Assembly: GCA_003427395.1 (NCBI GenBank)
Contig: BFEA01000388.1
Span: forward strand, 1,315,291-1,365,964
Length of the DNA: 50,674 bases
DNA from: Chara braunii
Taxonomy: Eukaryota; Streptophyta; Charophyceae; Charales; Characeae
Direction: 5' to 3'
The number at the start of each line of letters is the position of its first letter. Position 1 is the stretch's first letter. Positions 30,836 to 43,649 of the stretch are shown here, one piece after another. The translations under genes were made by a program, and so were the position numbers. A model generated the notes under the pieces. It did not search any database and had not been told where the DNA came from. It saw only the letters and a list, made by a program, of their open reading frames with translations.

Positions 30836-33800
30836 AGCCGGCGATGGCGCAGGAGCGACGGAATGCGAAGGAGCTGGGGGGTCGAGGGTCCCGCGGGACT
30901 ATCCCCCTTTGTTTTGCTGGAGAAGTCTGACCGCGGGCTCACCCTGCAAGATCGCGGGAGCGTTGGAAGGACCCTCGCCCCGCCCCGTCAGCCTTCTCGC
31001 GTTATTTTATTTTTAATCTTTTTTAGACTCTGCCCTGAATTTTTTCCTTATTGGATACTGGAGGCCAGCCGGTGCTGATTTTTGCTTGGGCCAATTGTCT
31101 GGGCCACTGACTATTATAGCAAGCGCAACCGCGGGCTGCTGAAGTGCGGCCTGGTGACGAGCCTAGGAGGGGTGCCCGACCCCTCCGGAGGTGCTCTAGG
31201 GGGCCATTGCACGCGGGTCCTTCGGGACAGCTGTTAGAGTTGGAACGATAGGGAGAAGATTTGTGCGGCCACGGTCTGAGGGTCGCCTGTGAAAAATCCG
31301 GGACTGAATCCAGATGGGAGTTGGGGTAGGCGCGTGCGGGGTGCAAGGGAAAAAGGTTGGACGGCCTTTGGGAAAGCCGCAGGGCATTGCCCCGGCTGAG
31401 TCCTTCGGGACATCCGTTAAAATTGGAGTGATACAGAGAAAGCTTGCATGGCCCGCGCGCCAGGACGATACGCATAAAAAGGAGGAGGGACGTGCGGAGT
31501 CGGGTTGACTCACTTGATTTCCTCTGCCGCCGGCCGGAGTTCGGCGCTACTAGGTCGGGTCGGAGGTAGCTGAAGTGCTGAGCTAACAGGGCCTGCCAGG
31601 AGGGGGATGAACCCGGACGGGGGTCGTGACTGGGTGAGGGCGGAGCTGCAGGGGAGGCGCAAAGCAGGGGGTGACGAGTAGGTAGCGCAACGGGGCTGGC
31701 CGGGCAGTATGGCGCGGTGCAGCGGTGAGGGAGGGCGAATCGGGACGTGAACCGCGCCCAGGTGCATGCGAAGGATGGTGAAGAAGATGATGGAGGAGAG
31801 GCGGGGGAGGCGCAGCGGGAGCGGGGCTGCTTGCGCTATACTTGGTAAAAACAGGCGTTGAGGCGGAGCGTGGAGGAAGGAGCGGCGCTGAGTGACAGAC
31901 AGTGGGGCGACGGGCAACGAGGCAACGGGGAACTGGTGAGCGAATCGGGACGAGGTGTTGCACCGGGTACCTTCAGTAAGAGGGAAGTGATGGAGATGGC
32001 GGGCTGAAAGGGAGGTAGGCCGCCCGTTTCTCGATGAAATCGGGCGAGCCAAGTCTTGAAGTAGGGGGTTTTGGGGGAGGCGAACGCGATTACAGAGTTA
32101 GTTTAGTTAGTGAGTTAGTAACTAAGGAGAGGGCTGAAGAAGGAGCTTCGCCGGGATATGGCGGAGGTAAAAACGAAAGGAGGTGGGAGTAAAGAATTTG
32201 TACCTCACTCGATCCTCGAAGGATTCGAGCGAGGTGAGGTACTAAACAGGGGTTATGGGCCAGGGCAAATCTCACTATGTAGTTAGTTTTAGGAGAGGAG
32301 TAGTAGGGAAAAAGTTAGTGGGAATAAGAGGTGCGCCGAGATGGTAGAGTGAAGCGAGGGGTGAGAAGACGAAGGGGAGGAAAACGGGTCTTCCCACTCA
32401 TTGATGGGCAGAATCGAGCGGGAGAAGGAGTTGAACTGGGGTTCTTAGATCAAGCTAACCCGGTGGCAAGGTCAGATTCTAGAGCCAGCTCGTGGATTTG
32501 CCGGGGTAGCATTCCGAGGCTGCGCTCGTTCACGTTGGTTTTTGCGACTGAACCTGGTCGTAAGTGGTGGCCAGGTACTTACACTATTGAGAGGTGGGGA
32601 GGGAGTAAATGGAGGCTGTAGGTAAGAGCTTCGGTGTCGGGCGAATCCGATAGTAACAGTGGAGCTGAAGAGTAGTGATTGGTTCCAGTTACGAAGGAGA
32701 TGAGGGTTGTGCCCAAGTAGGAAGGTCATTTTAAGGTGGTGTGAATCGTTCGGTGTTTCGGGGAAGATACATCCCTTATAGCGCTCCTCCCTATCCTTCG
32801 TGGCTTGTCCCGTAGTCGTCGATTCCCCGAAACATCGGGGTGGGCAGATTCAGAATGAATCTCTGCACAAGACCGTGGTACATGGCCACCTCGTACGTTG
32901 CGGGCTCCTACAGCCGCTTTGCAGGCACAAACACTTGTAGTGCTCCCCGCTAGGATTGACTGAGTACCGAGTGATAGGCGGGGCTCTGGTTGCAGCGTGG
33001 TGGCAAGGCTTGTTGGTCGGGGACATGGGCGCGGTCGAGGGTTGGTGTTGAGGCTGAAGCATTTGCATGTGGCTGTTGAGCCTGTCGCATGCATGATGCT
33101 GTATTAAGACGTATTGTATTGCTGCTGGAATTGCACATCTCATTGCGCGGCCTCCCACTACTGCGAAATCGTCGCGTTTGACTGCGTGTAGCGTATACCC
33201 TATCTGGATGAGCCCTCCTAGGTTGTGTAGGGGCTAGCTGGTCGGAGGTATCGACGCCGTGGTCCAGGGGGAGTGGTCAGACTCGGAACGGGGGGCTTGG
33301 CGTTGTGATAGGAGGGTCTGTCTCAGCAGCTTGGCTTCGTGTTGACTGGCAGCTGGGTGTTTCGGCCACCATTGCAGGGCCCTCAGGCGCGTCAAGGAAA
33401 CAAGGCCCTCTCTCGCGAGTCTGAGTGCACCCCTCTCATATCTGAGCATCTGAAACCCCTCCATCTGCCCCTCTTAATCTAAGTCTAGTGTATTTGGTTA
33501 TGAGAGGAAGGCTGCAGGCGGGCTTGTGACCCGTGACCCGCGCCAAGGCCTCTGTGGGAGGTTGCCCCACCGATTGCGGGAGCTCTGCCGGGACTCAGGC
33601 GGAGTCCTGGAGGAAGGAAATTGAGTGGTAATTCCCAGACTCCTTTTATAAGCCCATCTATAACCCCTATCTGTACACCGTTCTATATCTGACTGAGTGT
33701 ATGGTGTGGATCATGTATCTTGACTTTGGGTTGATTTTCAGGATATAAGTCAGACTGAAATAAAGAAATGCGTGTGTAATCTCAGTCTCAGACTTTGTTT

Positions 33801-33899
33801 GACTGCCTGAAAGCAGATTGTGAACGAAGGAGGGTGCATCTGGGGGAAGGTTGGGAGGAAGGCAGCATTGTGTGCAGATTGGCCGGGTCGCTAGGGATG

Positions 33900-34606
33900 G
33901 GAGGTCCCCATAAGTTTGGGGAAGCCCAGCGCTTTGTTTACTTTTGATTTGCATGGAGCCTCAGGACGCTCTATAAGTTTAGGTAGCCTGAAGCTCTGAA
34001 GGTTGGGATGTCCCCATAAGTTTGGGGAGACCTGGTGCTGTGAATTGCATGGAGGGTCAGAACGCTCTATAAGTTTAGGTGACCTGACTGCTCTGACTTG
34101 CGATGGTTGATTGTGCTTGCCTTTCAGGGGCTCAGGGCGCTCTATAAGTTTAGGTACCCTGGGTCGCCTTGTTTATCTGGGAGTTCTTTCTGTTCTGAAT
34201 GAGGGGGTCTGGACCGCTCTATAAGTTTAGGTGGTTCGACACTTCTCTTGTTTTGTTCTGAGGGAATAATTCTGGTAGGGGACAGACCGCTCTATAAGTT
34301 TAGGTAGCACAGGCGGGATCAGAAAGAGACGAACCTGGCAAAGGATCAGACCGCTCTATAAGTTTAGGTAGTCTGACCCAATGCCTCGCGCATGTTGGAA
34401 CCCAATTGATATAACCTGGCTATATTGTATTATTATGCTATTAAGAACAGGCTAGTCAGGCCGCTCTATAAGTTTAGGTAGCCTGGCTATAGCCTATCAC
34501 AACTGAAGAGAGTACAATTAAAGAGGTATAACTCAAGGTAGCTTGGGCAGGCTGAGCAATGCTCTAAGTTGAGCGGCTCATCCCTATGTCCCTTTTGAAG
34601 ACTAAG

Positions 34607-34651
<45 letters not shown>

Positions 34652-34830
34652 CTTGGTTATTTAAATAGTCCAGAGCGACTAAAATGGTCTGGTCAGGTGC
34701 CCAAAGAAGAGACAAGTGGTTGTGCCCTTTGTTCGTGTATATTTGGCTAAGTCAGAACGCTCTATAAGTTTAGGTATTCTGACTTGAGGCCTGGTTAAGT
34801 TGGGCGCGCTCTGTAAGTTCAGGCGGTCCG
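33900..34830 (-). repeat. Array of about thirteen stem-loops with a different constant loop (element D)
   Basis: The plus strand shows cores CGCTCTATAAGTTTAGGT near 33967, 34062, 34137, 34214, 34288, 34351, 34461, 34756 and 34806, and variants near 33903, 34010, 34560 and 34670. Flanking arms pair and change together: TAGTCAGGC with GCCTGGCTA (34461 unit), GTCAGAA with TTCTGAC (34756), TCAGAC with GTCTGA (34351). The array starts about 2.4 kb from the element start, as in C, but the loop is a different sequence. Confidence 0.9.
34609..34650. repeat. (TA)n microsatellite in element D
   Basis: About 21 TA units lie inside the stem-loop array. Confidence 0.95.
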
Positions 34831-35109
34831 ACCTATGTCGTATGTAAGCTGGGTATAAAGAATTAAATCATTGAAAGATCATGAACTATTGTTTGTTCAG
34901 GTATACCTTGGGATGGCGAGAGTACTTACCTTTATGGTTCGGCCTGCATGTGACTGAGTAACGCTACTACTTGGTCTGAGTTTCAGTTTGATAGGTAGTT
35001 GCTTTAGGCGCTCGCCACGTGCTAGAGCCATAGGAGTTAGTTTCAATTCCTGCATTTTCTGAGCTAAGTTTTTTTACTTATCAATTCTCGCATTTTCTGG
35101 GATCTTTTG

Positions 35110-35450
35110 TTATACTTAGCTTTGTATAAATTTTGGTAAGCCACTTCCTCTACGGGAAGCGCTGCCGAAATTTCTGCAAATCCAAGGAGTTCGTCAAATT
35201 TTGACTTGTCAAAGTTCAACTTGTCTAAAGTTTATATATGGCTTAGTAAAAATCTGGGAAGTCTCCTTTTCTAAAGGGAGTGTTGCCCAAATGTTTGTTA
35301 AATTCAGAGAGTTGAACAAAATTGAACTTTGAAAAGTTGAAGACTATTTTTTTCTTCTATATTCGGGCTGATATAAATTCTGAAAAGACGCTTTTCCTAC
35401 GGTAAGCGCTGCCGAAATTTTCTTGATTTAGAGGAGTTAGATTATATTTT
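35110..35450. repeat. Three tandem units of about 120 bp (element D)
   Basis: Reverse-oriented counterpart of 19675-20010, with GGGAAGCGCTGCCGAAA-type cores at about 35154 and 35402 and a GGGAGTGTTGCCCAAA variant near 35275. Confidence 0.83.
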
Positions 35451-35707
35451 GACAGGTGGCGATTTTGGCGATCCACCCTGAATAGGGGAGATTCTGCCAT
35501 TAGTTTACCTTTGCTTTGGGCACTGGCTTAGAGGTAGGCTTGGACTTAGTTGGCAGGTAGCTTTAAGTGAGAATGTGCTATGGAGGTTTATCCTCTATAT
35601 GCTGATGGTATAGCTTGGACGTTGACCTGTCTTACAGTACAAGCCTTTCAGGGACAGTCGATTCAGGACTTGGGCTAGTCTCAGCTTGATCCTAAAAGGA
35701 CCATCTT

Positions 35708-35726
35708 CTGTTATCCTTGATAACAG
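35708..35726. promoter_or_regulatory. Conserved stem CTGTTATC/GATAACAG (element D)
   Basis: Same stem as in C and E, with loop CTT. Confidence 0.7.
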
Positions 35727-37207
35727 GTCGGTTGCCGATTCGTCGGTTTACGATTCAACTCCAATTCACTCATGCCACTCAACCTAAGGGCTTTAGCCTT
35801 GTGATTGAACTGTTTTGTTGTGTTTTCACCCAGACTTTATTGAATGGTCATCCAACAAAAATACTGAGTATTTATTTGAGAGTTGCACGAGTGAGGCTTG
35901 TATGACTAAAGCGAGGGGCATGAGCACAAGGAATGGTTGAAGTTGACCACATGTAGTGTGTGGACTTCTGAATGAATCTTTGATGTGGTTGCAGGTATGG
36001 TTGTGGTTCGGCTTCTAGATGTGACTGTCTGCGATTACATACATATTTGGCTGAGAGGAGTCTCACTGTGACTGTGAGAAGTGATCGTACTGTATAACTA
36101 ACCGTTATATATTTGTGAGTGACCCGAGTGTTTGAGAGACCTACCGTGCTTGTGCATAAGGGTTATCCAAATTTCGTCTTGAGAGAGAAGGGAGATTCCC
36201 TTTTTACCCCTGTTTTTTAGAGTTGTATGGTTGGATGTTGTAGTCCGTGGCAGCCGTCAAAGTCAAACCCCTTGACTTTCGCCCAGACCTGGAGTAAGGC
36301 TCATCTCTAGGGCAGTAAGAAGCGACTGCCACCACAGGTGTGGACCTGTGTACCACCCACTCTGCACAAGGTGCACAAGAGGGTGTGTGATCTTCAACCG
36401 CGCATGGCGGTTGTCCAGCGTCGAGAGATCAGCCCTCAAGGCGCGTGTCAGCCGACACTTGAGTATCGAATGCGACTCTCGAAATCAACGAGGACCGCGC
36501 GAGTATGGGTACTACATAGTACGCCATCGTTGTGACTGCCTGCGTATGTTTGCATGGCGAGTCGATATGAATTAGCCCTGTATCCGCGCGATTTTATACT
36601 AAGTCTCGCGCGAGACGCCTTTTCGATTTCCGCATCAGAAAGTTATGGGATGACTACCGAAGGGGCTAGGAGCGTTGTCGCGTTGTCTGTGTCGCGTTGT
36701 TCGTGTTGTGTCGTTTTGTGCGTTGTGTGTGTGTGTTTTGTTTTTGTGGTTGTTAGAGTGGTGTGCGCGTGGTGTGTGGGATACGTCATAGTCGATTGAC
36801 GTCGAGCCGCGCTTGGGACTTCAGCCCCCCCTAGATGTCGGTTCGCGTGCAGGTCCGATAGGCGTATTACCACGCATACCGCCTATGCTACAGCAAATGA
36901 GAAACGCCCTCGGCTGGTCCACCTCTGCGATTGCAACTGATCAACTTTCGTACTGTGGACTGGTAACTCGGCGGGGATACGCCCACCGAAGGGAGGTGAC
37001 AGCTCCCGTAAGGTGGAGGTAAGTTGTGCCTCGCGTAGGCCCTATCCTGTCGTAGGGGCTCGCGAGAGGTATGGCTTACGCACTCGACCGGAGCGGCCTA
37101 AGGAAGCTTCACTTATGTATTCGTGATGAGGTTGGTCCAACTCCTGCGTGACGCGGCCGAGAGGGTCCCGCGCTGCCTTGTGCGGTGCCGGACCGATGCG
37201 CCCGACA

Positions 37208-38018
37208 CGACCTTCCTCGAGTTTGGCCGCAGTCCTCCACGTGTCACCACATAGGCTAAGAACGAGATTTCCGAGAGGAAAAACTCACTCTTCTCGAGCG
37301 CGATCTTGAACCCAGCGTCTCTCAGAGCTCCCAGCGTCCACTCGATGTGTTGTGCGTGCCCGTGAAAGGTTTCCGAGTAGACCAGGATGTCGTCCATGTA
37401 CACGATGACGTAAAAGTTAATCATCCCTTGAGTTAACCGCGTTTTGTTGACGAAGTTCTGGAACGTCACATTCATAGCCCGTTGAAACGTGGCAGGCGCG
37501 TTGCAAATCCCCATCGGACACCGAACCCACTGCCACGTGCCTTCAAATAGTACAAACGCCGTTTTCGGCTGATCTTCCTTCTTAACCAGAATGTGATGAA
37601 AGTCGTGACGAATATCAAATTTACTAAAATAATTAGCACACCCAATCGCATCAAGCAGATCATCAATCCTAGGAAGGGGGTACACATCTTTGATTGTGAT
37701 GTCATTCTGCTTGCGATAATCAATGCATATGCCAATCGATCCATTTTTTTTTGGAACTAATACTACCGGAAATGACCATGGTCCCGAAGCAGGTTCGATC
37801 CATCCATTGGTTTCGAACTCCCGGATCCGTTGGAGGGCCGTTTTTCGTTCTACGAGGGAGTACCTGTAGGGCTTACAGTGAATCGGGGGATGGTTTCCGA
37901 TCTGAATCTCATGCTTTATGACTAACGATAGTCCGATATCTGTGTCCGTCACGCTAATCGCTCCTTGGTATTCTTTTAAAATGTCTGCGATTAGGTGATG
38001 GATCTCATCAGGTACGTA
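37208..38018 (-). pseudogene. Reverse transcriptase palm/fingers of the Gypsy element
   Basis: The frame is open from 37952 (upstream start hidden by TAG at 38019). It has the Gypsy RT blocks in order: PYRYSLVERK, then GPWSFPVVLVPKKNG, DYRKQND, LPRIDDLL, FSKFDIRHDFHHI (first Asp), FVLFEGTWQW, MGICNAPATFQRAM, YMDDILVYS (catalytic Asp pair, 37389-37400) and LEKSEFF. It breaks off after LRPNSRKV at element D; the ORF then reads on into D until 37113. The RNase H half resumes at 30235. The palm motifs are intact; the insertion and surrounding stops destroy function. Confidence 0.92.
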
Positions 38019-39600
38019 CTAGGGAACGTGCAACTCATACAGTTGATCCCATATCGATACATCGATCTGTTTTATACTTACCTGCTTAACGTTTTCAGGC
38101 AGGGGCTTGGAAATAAACGAATGATCGGATCGCCAAGAGAACATCGTGGCCATCATATGTGCGTCCTGCTCCCGAATGGCCACGTGTTCTTCCGGTGTTA
38201 TTCCGTCTCGGATGTCCTGCCATGACACGGGTTTCGTTGCGATTTTAATTTCGAGTCCAGTTTCGAGGCGCTCAGGTGGTTTCAAAGAATTGGTCTCCTC
38301 CCCCAAGCGTATCAATCGTATCTCTTTTGCAGGTGACAAAAGAGATCGAGGGAGATTTGTGATGTCGCAGTAGTGCCTTCTATCATTATATCGTGCGAGT
38401 AAAGGGGAGATACCTTCGTACAAGGTTCGAGAGGGTTCCAAAGAATCGACCATCCTCGCAATTTGTACGAGGGGTTCACCCATAATCATGGCTTGCGTTC
38501 TTTGTAGACTTTGCTCAATCAAGCTTAGTGATTTCGTATTCGCTCGTTGCACAGGGTAATAAATAAGTTGTTGCACCATTTCTTGAATTATTGGATCGTC
38601 CTCGTCACTGCTGTCTGCGTCCTTCGGAGATTGCTCCCCATCAGCAGAGCTATCCCAGGTAATCAGGCGAAGAGTTCCCGCTATTATTGGAGAAACTCGC
38701 GGGGTTACATTAGCCGTGGTTCAAAGGGTCAGCCTTATAGGTACAACGTAGGGTTTTCCTCCTGTATTCCGGAGGACGATCGATCGCCTCTTGAAATCCA
38801 CATTGGCTCGCAAGGCCACAAGAGCGGGAAGGCCAAAAAGGACGTCATATGTGTTTACGTCTAAAACTACGACATCTCCCAGAGCATGCACCTTCCCCAA
38901 TCGAAAGGCAACATTGGTCATCCGTCCTACCGTTTTAATCTTCTCTTCATCTGCTGAGACGAGCTGATCCTTTTCCGCAAGCATAATCAGATCATTCTTT
39001 CTTCCAGCCCTTTCAACTACACGTAATGAGATAGCCAAAACAACGGCTCCAGAATCGATAATGGCATTGTGCGGGACTCCCCATATCTCGATGTCGCACT
39101 CTGCAGATTTCCATGGGATTGGTTTAATTCGGAGGAAGTGATCATCCTTCTGGATTAATCCTAACCGTATTGGGTCTGAAGTACCGACAACTTTTTCGTC
39201 TTGTGTTGGACTTTTTGCTTTTGTGTTCGTTGTTCGGGCAAGGGCGAATCGTTTCCGATTCGCCTTGCAATGTTGCAACATCCGTTCGTTGGCTTGTTCC
39301 GATATCGAAAGTAGATGACCAATCGGAAGAGGAATCCGATGATCTAAGGCTCGAACGATGTTCAAAACATCAATCTCCCCAGTGACGAAGGTGGGTCCTC
39401 CCGACTCCATCTCTCCGGGAGAGGGCCGCCATTCCGCCACTTCCCTTTGTTCCAGCGCGGGTCTAATCGTTCCAATCATCCCAAACCCCGGATATCCGAG
39501 CGTTACGTACTGATCCAACGGGATTAGTTCAGCAGCTTCCTCCATCGTAGCTAATGTGTTTCCGCCTCCTTCCATTTCTTCCATCAGCACCCCTACTCGT
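38019..39600 (-). pseudogene. Aspartic protease and protease-RT linker of the Gypsy element
   Basis: The first open stretch (39590-38721) has the protease active site IIDSGA (about 39045-39062) followed by hydrophobic strands and DVLFGLPAL, typical of retropepsins that cut the polyprotein. A TGA at 38721 is followed in the same frame by a linker with an acidic stretch (DSSDEDDP) and the open run 38579-38019, ending in TAG just before the RT. Gag, protease and RT share one frame, so the original was a single gag-pol polyprotein. Confidence 0.83.
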
Positions 39601-40685
39601 CCCGGCCCATTAGCGATCGGTGTTGCTGCTACAGGTGCAACCCCGACTCGTGGTTGTGGGGGTCGATGAGGGCAATCTCAGGCTATATGCCCTTGGTGAC
39701 ACGTGTAAAAGACGTTCAAATTGTCAGGGACCCCTGCAGGAGGTGGTGCCAAAGCCAGTCCGTGTTGAAGCGGCGCGGCAGGCACGACTATTGGTCGCAT
39801 CGACCTCATCATCGCCTCTATTCGAGCATTATGTTCCCGTTGTTCCTTTTTGCTTTCCTAAATCAGAGTAACCAGTGTCTTGGTTAGTTTCAATAGGGCG
39901 GAAGGCTCATTCGGTCGTGGGGGACTTTCGATCGGAGGCGAGGGTGCTGTCATTACAGGAAGGGGCATGCTTGTAAGCACACTCGGGACCGGTCGTTTGG
40001 GACTAATCTGTTCCAGATAGGTGACAGGGCCCGACACAAACCCCATGTTTTCAAATTTGTTCTGAAGTGCGGCCAACTCAGCTTTAGCTCTCGCTAGTTC
40101 GGTTGAGTTTCCTTCCCTAGGATAGTCTTCCCCTTCTAAGAAACTTGTGGCGAACTTTCGTTCCATTTCTTCTGCGGCTGCCATGATCTGTTGCGGCGTG
40201 TGATTGATGGGGGAGGACTGTTTTCGCAGTTTTGCCCTCATCGTTTGGCTGCGAAGTCCGTCGATGAACAAATCTCTGCCTACCTGTTTGCATCGTTCTG
40301 TTTTCACGAACATCCTGTAGAATCGGTTTCGATACTCGGTGACAGACTCAAGGGGTTTTTGAACTCAGTGTTTAATCATAAAAAGAGCCTGTTCCGGGTG
40401 GATATAATCGAATTGGTTCAAGAAATCTCGCTCGAATGTCGGGAGATTGACCCATATATAGGTGCTAAACCAATGATGGGTATCTCCTCCCAATCGTGCG
40501 GGGATATTTACCTCTACCTCGTTGTCATCATACTGTTGAGCTCGGAGCATGGCCAGCCATGCTCCAATGAGATGATGTGCAGGGTCGAATAGATAAAGAT
40601 CGGGTGGCGTCATGGGAACCCGTGCTCGCGGTGGAGGTTGATTAGGATTTTGTTGGGGATTCGGGTTCTGTTGATTAGCGTTCAT
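39601..40685 (-). pseudogene. Gag of the Gypsy element
   Basis: The likely start is the ATG at 40685 (MNANQQNPNP, Asn/Gln/Pro-rich), 60 bp from element E. A retrotransposon-gag-like domain follows: LIGAWLAMLRAQQY, HHWFSTYIW, FLNQFDYIHPE, then VTEYRNRFYRM and LFIDGLRSQTM. A coiled-coil-like Glu/Lys stretch follows near 40130-40040. Near 39670-39710 is a decayed CCHC knuckle: the first Cys is Phe, the spacing is one residue short and a TGA (39678-39680) replaces the residue before DC. Other stops are TGA at 40365 and TAG at 39858. All pieces are in one frame. Confidence 0.85.
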
Positions 40686-42756
40686 GTTGACTGCCCGTCG
40701 AGCCGCAGACCGGCTTTTGGTAACGACGGGGTCGCGTCGATGCGCTGTCGAGCGCATCGGTCCGGCACCGCACAAGGTAACGCGGGACCATCCCGGCCCC
40801 GTCACGCAGGAGTTGGAATCAAACCCTTCATCGTGAATATACATGGAGCTTCCACAAGCCGCTCCGGCCGAGTGCGCCAACCACCTCTCGCGAGCCCCTA
40901 CGACTGGATAGGGCCTACGCGAGGCACAACTTACCTCCACCTTACGGGAGCTGTCACCTCCCTTCGGTGGGCGTATCGCCGCCGAGCTACCAGTCCACAA
41001 TACGAAAGCTAATCAGCTTCAATCGCAGAGGTGGACCAGCCGAGGGCATTTCTCGTTCGCTGTAGCGTAGGGGGCACGCGCGGTAATACGCCTATCAGAC
41101 CCGCACGCGAACCGACATCTTGGGGGGCTGAAGTCCCAAGCGCGACTCGTCGTCAGTCGACTATGACCCATCCCACACACCACGCGCACACCACTTTACG
41201 AACACAAAAATAAAACACACACACACACACGAAACGACACAACACGAATAATGCGACAACGCTCCTAGCCCCTTGGTAGCCATCCCATAACTCTCCGATG
41301 CGGAAATCGGATAAGCGTTGCGTGCGAGACTTGGTATAAACTCGCGCGGGCGCAGGAGTTGACTCATACTAACCCGCGATGCAAACGTACGCAAGCAGTC
41401 GCAATGATGGCGTACCATGCAGTACCCATACTCGCGTGGCCCTCGTTAATCTCGGGGGTCGCGTTCGACACTCGTGTGTCTGCTGATACGCGCCTTGAGG
41501 GTTAATCTCTCGACGCCGGACAACCGCCATGCGGAGTTGAAGACCACACACCCTCTTCTGCACCTTATGCAGAGCGGGTGGTACACAAGTCCATACCTGT
41601 GGTGGCAGTCGTTTCTTGCGGCCCTGGAGGTAAGTCCTACTCCAGGCCTTGACAAAAGTCAAGGGGTTTGACTTTGACGGCTGCCACGGACTATAACGTC
41701 CAACCATGAGAACTCTAAAAAACAAAGGGTAACGAATAGGCCGACGGTTCCCTTTCTTCAATGGAAGTTCATGAGTTCGAGGTACCCCCCCCCCCCTTTT
41801 CGGGTGGTGCCTGCAGCCTACAATAATCCCAAGCGCTCGCGCAATGTGTGCGCCCTTTTGATCCCATAACCTTTAGACGCTAGGGCGGCGAAGCGTCGCG
41901 CGCAAGACTTCAATATAAGCCGTGCGATCACAGGCCAGTCCTATACCCACTGACGATGCTAGTCATACGCGGTGATCGCGACTCCGGCCTCGCGATATTG
42001 AATGACTGAAGGAACATATCGTGAGGGGTCACCCCTCACGATATTGAACGGCTGAAGGACACGCCGTTCGGTCCTCGCGACATTTCCACCTTCAGGGTTG
42101 GATGTCCCGATGGCCAATGCAAGTAGGCTCTGTACGAGGGGAAGTTCTTCCCCGGCAGGGCCTAGGGCTGGGGATGTCCTGGACAAGGACCTTGAATCTC
42201 AGCCCAGGACCAACGTCCGACTAAGAAACCCCCAAGAAGCAAACAAGAAAAGGAAGGGTTTTCCCCATGCCCCTCAGTCCTAACCTCAAAGCGGGTCTTC
42301 AACGCGGGGCCCTTTAGGCCTCACGGACACCCACCACAAGTACGCCCAAGCATACACGCATAAGGGAAATAGGGTTGCGACGATCACTTCTCACAGGCAC
42401 AGTAGGACTCCTCACAACCATTGTATATATATAGGATCGCAGACAATCCAAATCCAAAATCTGAGCCACAGGACATACCTGCAATCACATCAAGAATCGA
42501 ACGACAAAACACGCACTACACGGAGTCAACCCCAACCAATTTTCACACTCATACCCCTTGCTTTAGCCACGCAAGCCCCAACCTCCTATCCAACCAACCA
42601 TAATTAAATACTCAGTACCTTTGTTAAATGGCCATTCAATAAAAGTCAGGGTGAAACCTTTAACAAACAATAAAATCACCAGGGCTAAAGCCTTTTAGGT
42701 TGGGTATGAAGAGTGAGTTGGAATTGAGTCGTAGACCGACGAATCGGCAACCGACC

Positions 42757-42775
42757 TGTTATCAGCGATAACAGA
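42757..42775. promoter_or_regulatory. Conserved stem CTGTTATC/GATAACAG (element E)
   Basis: Same stem as in C and D, with loop AGC. Confidence 0.7.
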
Positions 42776-43034
42776 AGAGAATCCTCATAGGATCAAGCTG
42801 AATTTAATCCAGATCTTGAATCAACGGTCGAGGAGACCTGTAACATAAGACAGACCAACCCCCAGGCTAAACCTATAAGTCCATGGAGAATACAACTCAA
42901 CAACACATTCTCACCCAAGATCCTTCTAATTGACTAAGCCTTAGTCTACCGCTAAGCAGTGTCCAAAGCAAAGGTAGACCCTGGCATAATCTCCCCCATA
43001 CAGAGTGGATCGCCATGACTGCCACCTGTCGAAA

Positions 43035-43380
43035 TATAGTCTATTTCCCTTAAAACTAAGAAAATTTCGGCAGCGCTTCCCGTAGGAGAAGTGTCTTTTC
43101 AGAATTTGTATCAGCCCGAATATGAAAACAAAAATAGCCTTTGACTTTCCAAAGTCCGATTTTGTCTAACTCTTTGAATTAGCAAAAATTTGGGCAGCAC
43201 TCCCTTTAGAAAAGGAGACTTCCCAGATTTTTACTAAGTCATATACGAACCTTAGACAAGTTGAACTTTGAAAAATTAGAATTTTGGCCAACTCCTTGGA
43301 TTTGCAGAAATTTCGGCAGCGTTTCCCGTAAGGAAAGTAGCTTACCAAAATTTATACAAGCCCAAGTATAACCAACGATC
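43035..43380. repeat. Three tandem units of about 120 bp (element E)
   Basis: Counterpart of 19675-20010, with cores near 43066, 43192 and 43312. Confidence 0.83.
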
Positions 43381-43649
43381 TCAGAAAATGCAAGAATTAA
43401 TATAGGTAAAAAGAACTTGGCTTAGAAAATGCAGGAATCGACCTACCTCCTATCGCTCTAGCACGTGGCGAGCCTCTAAAGCAACTACCTGTCAACCTGA
43501 AACTCAAACCAAGTAGTAGCCTCACTCAGCCACATGCAATGCCAAACCACAAAGGTAAGTACTCTCACCAAACCCAAGTCAACTTAGCAAACAATAGTCC
43601 GTAGTCTTTTGGTAATTTAACCCTTTATACCCAACTTACATAGGGTGTA

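Larger units (their letters stand above)
30236..37207 (-). mobile_element. Element D: 7.0-kb member of the TGTCG family inside the RT gene
   Basis: Read on the minus strand it starts TGTCGGGCGCATCGG (37207) and ends CCGACA (30236), and is nearly the same length as C (6972 against 6980 bp). The 3' palindrome is at 30247-30264, 11 bp from the end. The flanking 4-mers (minus strand GTCG and GCGG) agree at two of four positions, but removing the element plus exactly 4 bp restores the RT frame. The block order matches C: GTTATC stem (35708), three 120-bp repeats, stem-loop array, GC region, tRNA-like pair. Confidence 0.86.

Noticed and set aside
40365-41000. 211-codon ORF starting at 41000 as the gag start
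   Set aside because: Its first 105 codons lie in element E and the junction. The gag-like protein begins at the ATG at 40685.
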